Assembly: GCA_017539165.1 (NCBI GenBank) | Contig: JAFYHN010000091.1 | Coordinates: forward strand, 1 to 45,530 | DNA length: 45,530 nt | From: Eubacterium sp. | GTDB taxonomy: Bacteria > Bacillota > Clostridia > Lachnospirales > Lachnospiraceae | Direction of reading: 5' to 3' | In this document: in pieces, positions 41,059-45,530 of the stretch | Numbering within the stretch: the stretch's first letter is position 1 | How the letters are laid out: each line of letters begins with the position of its first letter | The notes under the pieces: model-generated | The model's input: only the letters and a program-made list of their open reading frames with translations | Database searches by the model: none | What the model was told of the DNA's origin: nothing | Program-made: the position numbers and the translations under genes

Positions 41059-41091
41059 AAGTTGACATTTTGCTGTCGACTTCTATTTTTT
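41057..41091 (+). terminator. Intrinsic terminator after the mini-gene
   Basis: AGAAGTTGACA (41057-41067) and TGTCGACTTCT (41074-41084), one G-U pair, then ATTTTTT. It overlaps the mini-gene stop codon and lies about 85 bases before the start of the large gene. Confidence 0.88.
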
Positions 41092-41175
41092 CGTATTGAA
41101 ATAATAATATTATGTTTGAAAACAGTTGATAAGAAATGGTGGATACATAGTTTTTACTACGAGTGGGGTGAGATG

Positions 41176-44100
41176 ATGAAAACTATTACTGAGAAATACA
41201 CATTAGATCAACTTGAATCTGAAATATCAGCTTGTATTTCGGATTATGAATATTGGGGAGATTTAAATCTAAGTTTTGGAGAATTTAATATCATAGGGGA
41301 TTTATTCCGAAAAAAAATACAGTCATATCCAGGGGCTGTAGATTTGGATGGGATATGCAAAAGGTATTCATGTTCTTTGACTACCTTTTGTGTCTTTTTG
41401 ATACGATATAAATATAATACTAATTTTTGGGGATTGTTATCAGATGAGCTTAATTTAGTAATAGAGCACGATTGGCAAAGTGGCATTGGAAGTTGTATTC
41501 GATCGACATTTAGAAAATATAAATTTGATTTTAGTGAAATTAAAAATGATCCTTGGGTAAATATCGCTCCAATAATATTTGAGGCTTGTTTACCACCAGA
41601 CAGTAGTTTGGATGATTTGTTCTATGTATTAAATTATGATTCATATAATGTTTTTGATCCGGAAGTAATCATAGATGAAATGATAGATATGAGGTCTTAT
41701 CTGATTAGAAAACCAATGCTTCAATTTTTGAAACGGTTTAAAAATGATAAGGCGATAGATTTTTTGCTAGAAGTTCATGATACTATGTTAGCTGTAAATC
41801 AGCATCTTTCAACTGATTCAAGATACAGAAATAGATATATAGATTGGACAGAAAAAGAAAAAGAAAAGACTAGGATTAATTCTAGAAAATCAAAAGATAG
41901 ACAGACGCGGCCATATTTAATCTTTGATAATGGAAAGAAAGGTTTATGTATTACGCTGCCAAGAATAGTTATTCATAGTGAGTGGACCGAGGAAGTAGTC
42001 TGGCATATTAAATCAGATAACGGCTTTGAAAAGACAATCTACTGCAAAGTATTTAGTGATGACAATGTTAGATTTGTGGAATCTATAAATGTCGCTGTTT
42101 CGCCAAGTGCTAACTATTCGATAGCTATGGATGATGAGGAAAACCTTGATGATGAGGGGAAACTATTTTGGGAAATAAAAGGGATTGATAATGATAGACC
42201 GAGTATTTTTAATTCATATGGTCGCTTGATAAATGCGGGATATATTCAGAGACCAAATATGGTTCTGATTTATAATGCTAAAACAAAAATAAATTATTCC
42301 GATAATTTATTTATTGAATGTCAATCATATCCGACAGATATTGATGGTTATAAGATCGAATGTGTTACTCCGACTGGAGGAGAAGCCGAGATATTTGCCC
42401 AAGGTAAAAACGCTTCTCTTGTACTAAGAACAAAACCTCATCTTGATTTATCGTTAAATGGACAAAAACTGTTCTTACTTAGCAAAGATTGCTACGATAT
42501 TGAATTATTTACTGAAATTCCATCGTTGGTAATCAGATATCAAGATGGAGAATGCATAAGTGATATAGAAATAAGAATAGATGGAGATATAACTACTTTA
42601 GATAAACTTGAAGGTGATATTGATAAAGAAATTGAATTAAAGAAATCTATAAAAAAGAGTAGTAAATCGTATGGCATTCATAATGTAAGAGTATATCAAT
42701 ATGGTAAGTTCATCAAACAAATAGAATTTGCCTATGTTCCTAAAATAAGGACTAATTATAGCTCCACGATAAAGTGGCCAGATATGGCAAACAGAAAAAA
42801 TAAAAAGTCTTATTATTTTGTTTTGCCGGATAATTGGGATATAGATTTTAATGATTGTGATATCACAAGAGATGGAGACAAAACAATAATAGAGTATTTA
42901 TCAAGTGTTGGATCATTAAATGGGACGCTTAAATATTCATATGATGAAGTGACGATGAACTTTAGGTTTATGCTTCCAGTGAATCCTTATGAAATCAAAA
43001 TGTTTGGAAAGAATGATACGACAGAAGAAAATATAACAGATAAGTTGTTTAAAACGGATCTATTTGATTTTGCAGATGAAAGTTTTTGGATAGAGTTTTC
43101 TATGTTTGAAAACTATATAAATGATACATATAGCTTAAGGCTAAAGTCAGTTAATGGGATAGAACAAGAAGAGGTGCTAAAGCTAACAAATACCGGCTCT
43201 GGAAATAAAGATTTAGGTGTTTTTAAGGACACATTAAAGGGTTGTCCGTTGCCTGCGCAAATTGTTTTGTATTCTGAAAAGAATGACGAAATTCCTTTGA
43301 TTTATATAAAGGAACATCTGCAGCTGAGTGCATATCCAGGTTATACATATGGAAAAGAAAATGATTATATTTCGTTAAGTGTAAATGAAGGCGAGACTGA
43401 TATAGATATTTCCAGATTTGGATATGATTATAAATCATGGAAGGTTGGATTTAGTGAATCAAAGTTATCAAAAAAGGGACCATATAGAGGTTACAAAATT
43501 CCTGAGAGGCTAGAAGAGGGCATTTATATTATAAATACTTCTTCTAATTCCGAAGAGGATATATTCGAGGATGAAGAAAACGAAGTTGAACTGGTTATGA
43601 ACAATAACATCGTTTATGTGCCGCATGTTAAAGAAAATAAATATAATATTAACACATCTGCTGTATGGTTAGATACCCTTATGAGGTATATATGCAAGAA
43701 CAAAATAGAGGGTGAAAAGTTTGTAGAGGGATGGCTATCTATTGGCGGTATTAAAAAATTAGAAAAATCAGAGTTCAATAAATATGACATTGAAAAATTA
43801 GTTGCATTAGCTTATTTTGTCAATTCCAAAATCAGTAATAATTCAAAGACAGTATTATGCAAAATGATGCAAAGAATAGCATTATATTTCTTGGGTAGGG
43901 GGGATAGGATTAGAATAATTGAATTGCTTGTGGAGTTGAATGTCTCTCAAGAGGTATTTGATATTTGTATTAACAATTATTATTTGCTTTTGTTTTATGG
44001 AGATAAGAAAGAGGCTAAGCAGCTGGCATCTAAAGTTGCAAAGTATTCTACAGAATTATCAATGCTTCTGCTCATGTCAGCCGAAGTAAGTATGAAGGAT

Positions 44101-44802
44101 TGCATATTAAAGGAACGTTATAGAGATTTGATTGGAAAAGAATCTTTGAGATATATGCTTGATGTTCCAAGAATTGACAATCCTCAAGTAATGGCTGAAG
44201 AACAAAAAAATTTTTTAAGAGAAACGGATTCAAGTGTAAGGATAAGGTTGGATGATGCCATTGTTGGTAGTGAAAAAGATATTCAATCGATGATCAAGTT
44301 AGATAAATGGAATAATCCAAAACTTGACATCAGCCTAAAGCCAGAGGATGGACTTTACTTTGCTCATATAAAATACATTGATCAATACTTGAATTGGTAT
44401 AAGTTGAATAGTGATGAAGGCGGTGTCAAGTCAGAAGTTCGAGATAAATGTAAAAAGCTGATGGATAGTACAAAAGAGGAGATTGAGTTCGCGATAAATG
44501 TCTTAAAATCAAATGTTGGATTAAGTGATATGACGAGACAGTATTGCAAATCCATGGAATATAGGTGTAGCAAACCCAATAGCGACTATTTTTCTATCGG
44601 AAAATATCTTTATTTTCAAGGGCTTGCAGCGTTCTTATCTCGAATTCCAACAGAATACGAGAAGTATGATAAGTATAGAATGATAGGAATTAAGTATATG
44701 AGCAGTGCATATGAAATAGCACCTAGATTATCCAGAAGAGACACATTAATGGCTGGAACCTTTATATATCTAAAAACGAAGGAGAAAAAGCTATGTCAAT
44801 GA
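41176..44802 (+). CDS. Large unrecognised protein paired with a helicase (DruH-like candidate)
   Basis: About 1208 residues from the ATG at 41176 (GGGGTGAG upstream; the frame is open back to 41062 but that part has no ribosome site). No signal peptide or membrane segment. The N-terminal about 270 residues look helical, the middle (about 290-830) is beta-rich with repeated sandwich-like strands, and the C-terminal about 350 residues are helical and TPR-like (YLGRGDRIRIIELLVELNVS, AKYSTELSMLLLMSAEVS, MKYMSSAYEIAPRL-type). No catalytic motif is recognised. It overlaps the helicase gene by 10 bases, so the two products are made together. A very large protein of unknown fold followed by a big helicase is the layout of Druantia type III (DruH-DruE); this is inference from layout, not a motif match. 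Confidence 0.6.
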   Translation: MKTITEKYTLDQLESEISACISDYEYWGDLNLSFGEFNIIGDLFRKKIQSYPGAVDLDGICKRYSCSLTTFCVFLIRYKYNTNFWGLLSDELNLVIEHDWQSGIGSCIRSTFRKYKFDFSEIKNDPWVNIAPIIFEACLPPDSSLDDLFYVLNYDSYNVFDPEVIIDEMIDMRSYLIRKPMLQFLKRFKNDKAIDFLLEVHDTMLAVNQHLSTDSRYRNRYIDWTEKEKEKTRINSRKSKDRQTRPYLIFDNGKKGLCITLPRIVIHSEWTEEVVWHIKSDNGFEKTIYCKVFSDDNVRFVESINVAVSPSANYSIAMDDEENLDDEGKLFWEIKGIDNDRPSIFNSYGRLINAGYIQRPNMVLIYNAKTKINYSDNLFIECQSYPTDIDGYKIECVTPTGGEAEIFAQGKNASLVLRTKPHLDLSLNGQKLFLLSKDCYDIELFTEIPSLVIRYQDGECISDIEIRIDGDITTLDKLEGDIDKEIELKKSIKKSSKSYGIHNVRVYQYGKFIKQIEFAYVPKIRTNYSSTIKWPDMANRKNKKSYYFVLPDNWDIDFNDCDITRDGDKTIIEYLSSVGSLNGTLKYSYDEVTMNFRFMLPVNPYEIKMFGKNDTTEENITDKLFKTDLFDFADESFWIEFSMFENYINDTYSLRLKSVNGIEQEEVLKLTNTGSGNKDLGVFKDTLKGCPLPAQIVLYSEKNDEIPLIYIKEHLQLSAYPGYTYGKENDYISLSVNEGETDIDISRFGYDYKSWKVGFSESKLSKKGPYRGYKIPERLEEGIYIINTSSNSEEDIFEDEENEVELVMNNNIVYVPHVKENKYNINTSAVWLDTLMRYICKNKIEGEKFVEGWLSIGGIKKLEKSEFNKYDIEKLVALAYFVNSKISNNSKTVLCKMMQRIALYFLGRGDRIRIIELLVELNVSQEVFDICINNYYLLLFYGDKKEAKQLASKVAKYSTELSMLLLMSAEVSMKDCILKERYRDLIGKESLRYMLDVPRIDNPQVMAEEQKNFLRETDSSVRIRLDDAIVGSEKDIQSMIKLDKWNNPKLDISLKPEDGLYFAHIKYIDQYLNWYKLNSDEGGVKSEVRDKCKKLMDSTKEEIEFAINVLKSNVGLSDMTRQYCKSMEYRCSKPNSDYFSIGKYLYFQGLAAFLSRIPTEYEKYDKYRMIGIKYMSSAYEIAPRLSRRDTLMAGTFIYLKTKEKKLCQ

Positions 44803-45530
44803 ATCCTAGAGAGACAACTGAAAAAATAAGAGAGGATTATCAGGAATATATATCATCCATTCTTACTGTAAAAGATAATGAAATAACAAAACTTGCAAGG
44901 AAAGTTGTAAAAAGTACAGGCTTTGTAAAGGGACCGTATCTCGAAACTACATTACCATTTGAACAAGGAAGTAGCCTTTCAGATTTAGCTAAAGAAGGTC
45001 TTGTTAGCCGAGAGTTTTCTTGTATGGGTAAAAATATACATTATCATGATTGGAAATTAAGAATCCACCAAGAAGATGCTCTGCGTCATATTATAAGCAA
45101 AAAGAGAAATATGATTGTTTCCACAGGTACTGGTTCCGGAAAAACAGAGTGTTATCTATACCCAGTCTTTAATGAGATTATGAGAGAAAAAGAGCGGGGA
45201 GAGCTTGATGATGGCGTTCGTGCTCTGCTTATTTTTCCGATGAATGCACTGGCTAATGACCAGCAGAAGAAGCTTCGAAAGCTTTTGAAAGAATATCCTG
45301 ATATAACATTTGGGAGATATACGGGCGAAACAGAACATAAATATGGAAAAGAAACAGCAGAGGATGCCGAAAAGAGATTACATGCAGAGTATGATAACCA
45401 TCATAGAGATGATACAGATTCTGAATTAAGAAAATCAATTCCTAATGAATATATGTGTAGGGAGTATATGGCGAAAAAACCACCACACATACTTCTTACA
45501 AATTATGCAATGCTTGAATACATGCTGTTA
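44793..45530 (+). CDS. DEAD/DEAH helicase, N-terminal part (runs off the window)
   Basis: The first 246 codons of a superfamily 2 helicase, open to the window edge. Start ATG 44793 with AAGGAGAAA 5-9 bases upstream, overlapping the preceding gene by 10 bases. Motif Q/I region: DWKLRIHQEDALRHIISKKR, Walker A STGTGSGKTECYLYP, motif Ia ALLIFPMNALANDQQKK, FGRYTGET, and ILLTNYAMLEYML, which is typical of the large helicases with a C-terminal DUF1998 domain (YprA/MrfA, DrmA, DruE, DpdJ types). The domains that would tell these apart lie beyond the window. It probably translocates on DNA as the motor of a defence or repair system. Confidence 0.88.
   Translation, partial: MSMNPRETTEKIREDYQEYISSILTVKDNEITKLARKVVKSTGFVKGPYLETTLPFEQGSSLSDLAKEGLVSREFSCMGKNIHYHDWKLRIHQEDALRHIISKKRNMIVSTGTGSGKTECYLYPVFNEIMREKERGELDDGVRALLIFPMNALANDQQKKLRKLLKEYPDITFGRYTGETEHKYGKETAEDAEKRLHAEYDNHHRDDTDSELRKSIPNEYMCREYMAKKPPHILLTNYAMLEYMLL

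Noticed and set aside
1-45530. tRNA or rRNA genes
   Set aside because: I found no cloverleaf with a GTTCGA-type T-arm and matching acceptor stem, nor any rRNA-like conserved block; a computed scan would be more reliable.

Overview
The window reads as chromosome of a low-GC, anaerobic Gram-positive bacterium, most likely a Lachnospiraceae-type Clostridia (inference). The grounds are strong AGGAGG-type ribosome sites, many lipoprotein and Sec signals, a BspA-like leucine-rich-repeat surface protein, an intracellular GH43 glycosidase, the anaerobic (early cobalt insertion) B12 route, and AT-rich spacers.

Layout. (1) 1-5934: a secreted beta-helix/LRR protein and a GH43 enzyme on the + strand face, across a bidirectional terminator, a membrane-anchored protein on the - strand. 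That protein carries FN3-like, SH3-like and a VanX-like (M15D) domain whose catalytic residues look lost. (2) 6169-27674: one - strand operon of 20 genes for cobalamin synthesis and uptake, read from a predicted promoter at about 27646-27674 through a clear cobalamin riboswitch (27462-27620) and an attenuator hairpin. Order: surface CbiK, NEAT-like lipoprotein, BtuF, BtuC, BtuD-CbiP fusion, CobT, CobU, CobS, CobC, CbiB, CobD, unknown lipoprotein, CbiC, CbiD, CbiF, CbiG-CbiH fusion, CbiJ-CbiE-CbiT fusion, CbiA, Cys-rich small protein. CbiL, uroporphyrinogen-III methyltransferase and the corrinoid adenosyltransferase are absent and must be encoded elsewhere if the pathway is complete.

(3) 27686-33390: a GC-rich strongly foldable spacer, then a - strand locus led by an orphan OmpR-type response regulator and followed by six divergent paralogues of an unrecognised small secreted protein family. 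Several of these end in near-identical 13-bp-stem palindromes. (4) 33634-35519: a group II intron (IIC-like: no endonuclease domain, CGC triad in domain V) inserted beside a hairpin.

(5) 35592-45530: an accessory, defence-like island on the + strand. It holds an HTH protein and an ORF6N-PLD protein linked by two covarying palindromes; two copies of a PLD-domain protein that both stop inside what would be the Walker A loop of a DUF3427-type helicase and are followed by the same hairpin and terminator; an ATPase_2/DUF234 protein flanked by a repeated inverted-repeat element; a 23-residue mini-gene with its own promoter and terminator; and a large unknown protein overlapping a DEAD/DEAH helicase cut by the window end. 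The last pair resembles a two-gene helicase defence system such as Druantia type III (inference). The best candidates for undescribed biology are the P-loop-truncated PLD duplicates with conserved hairpins, the regulator plus secreted-paralogue locus, and the covarying palindrome pair.
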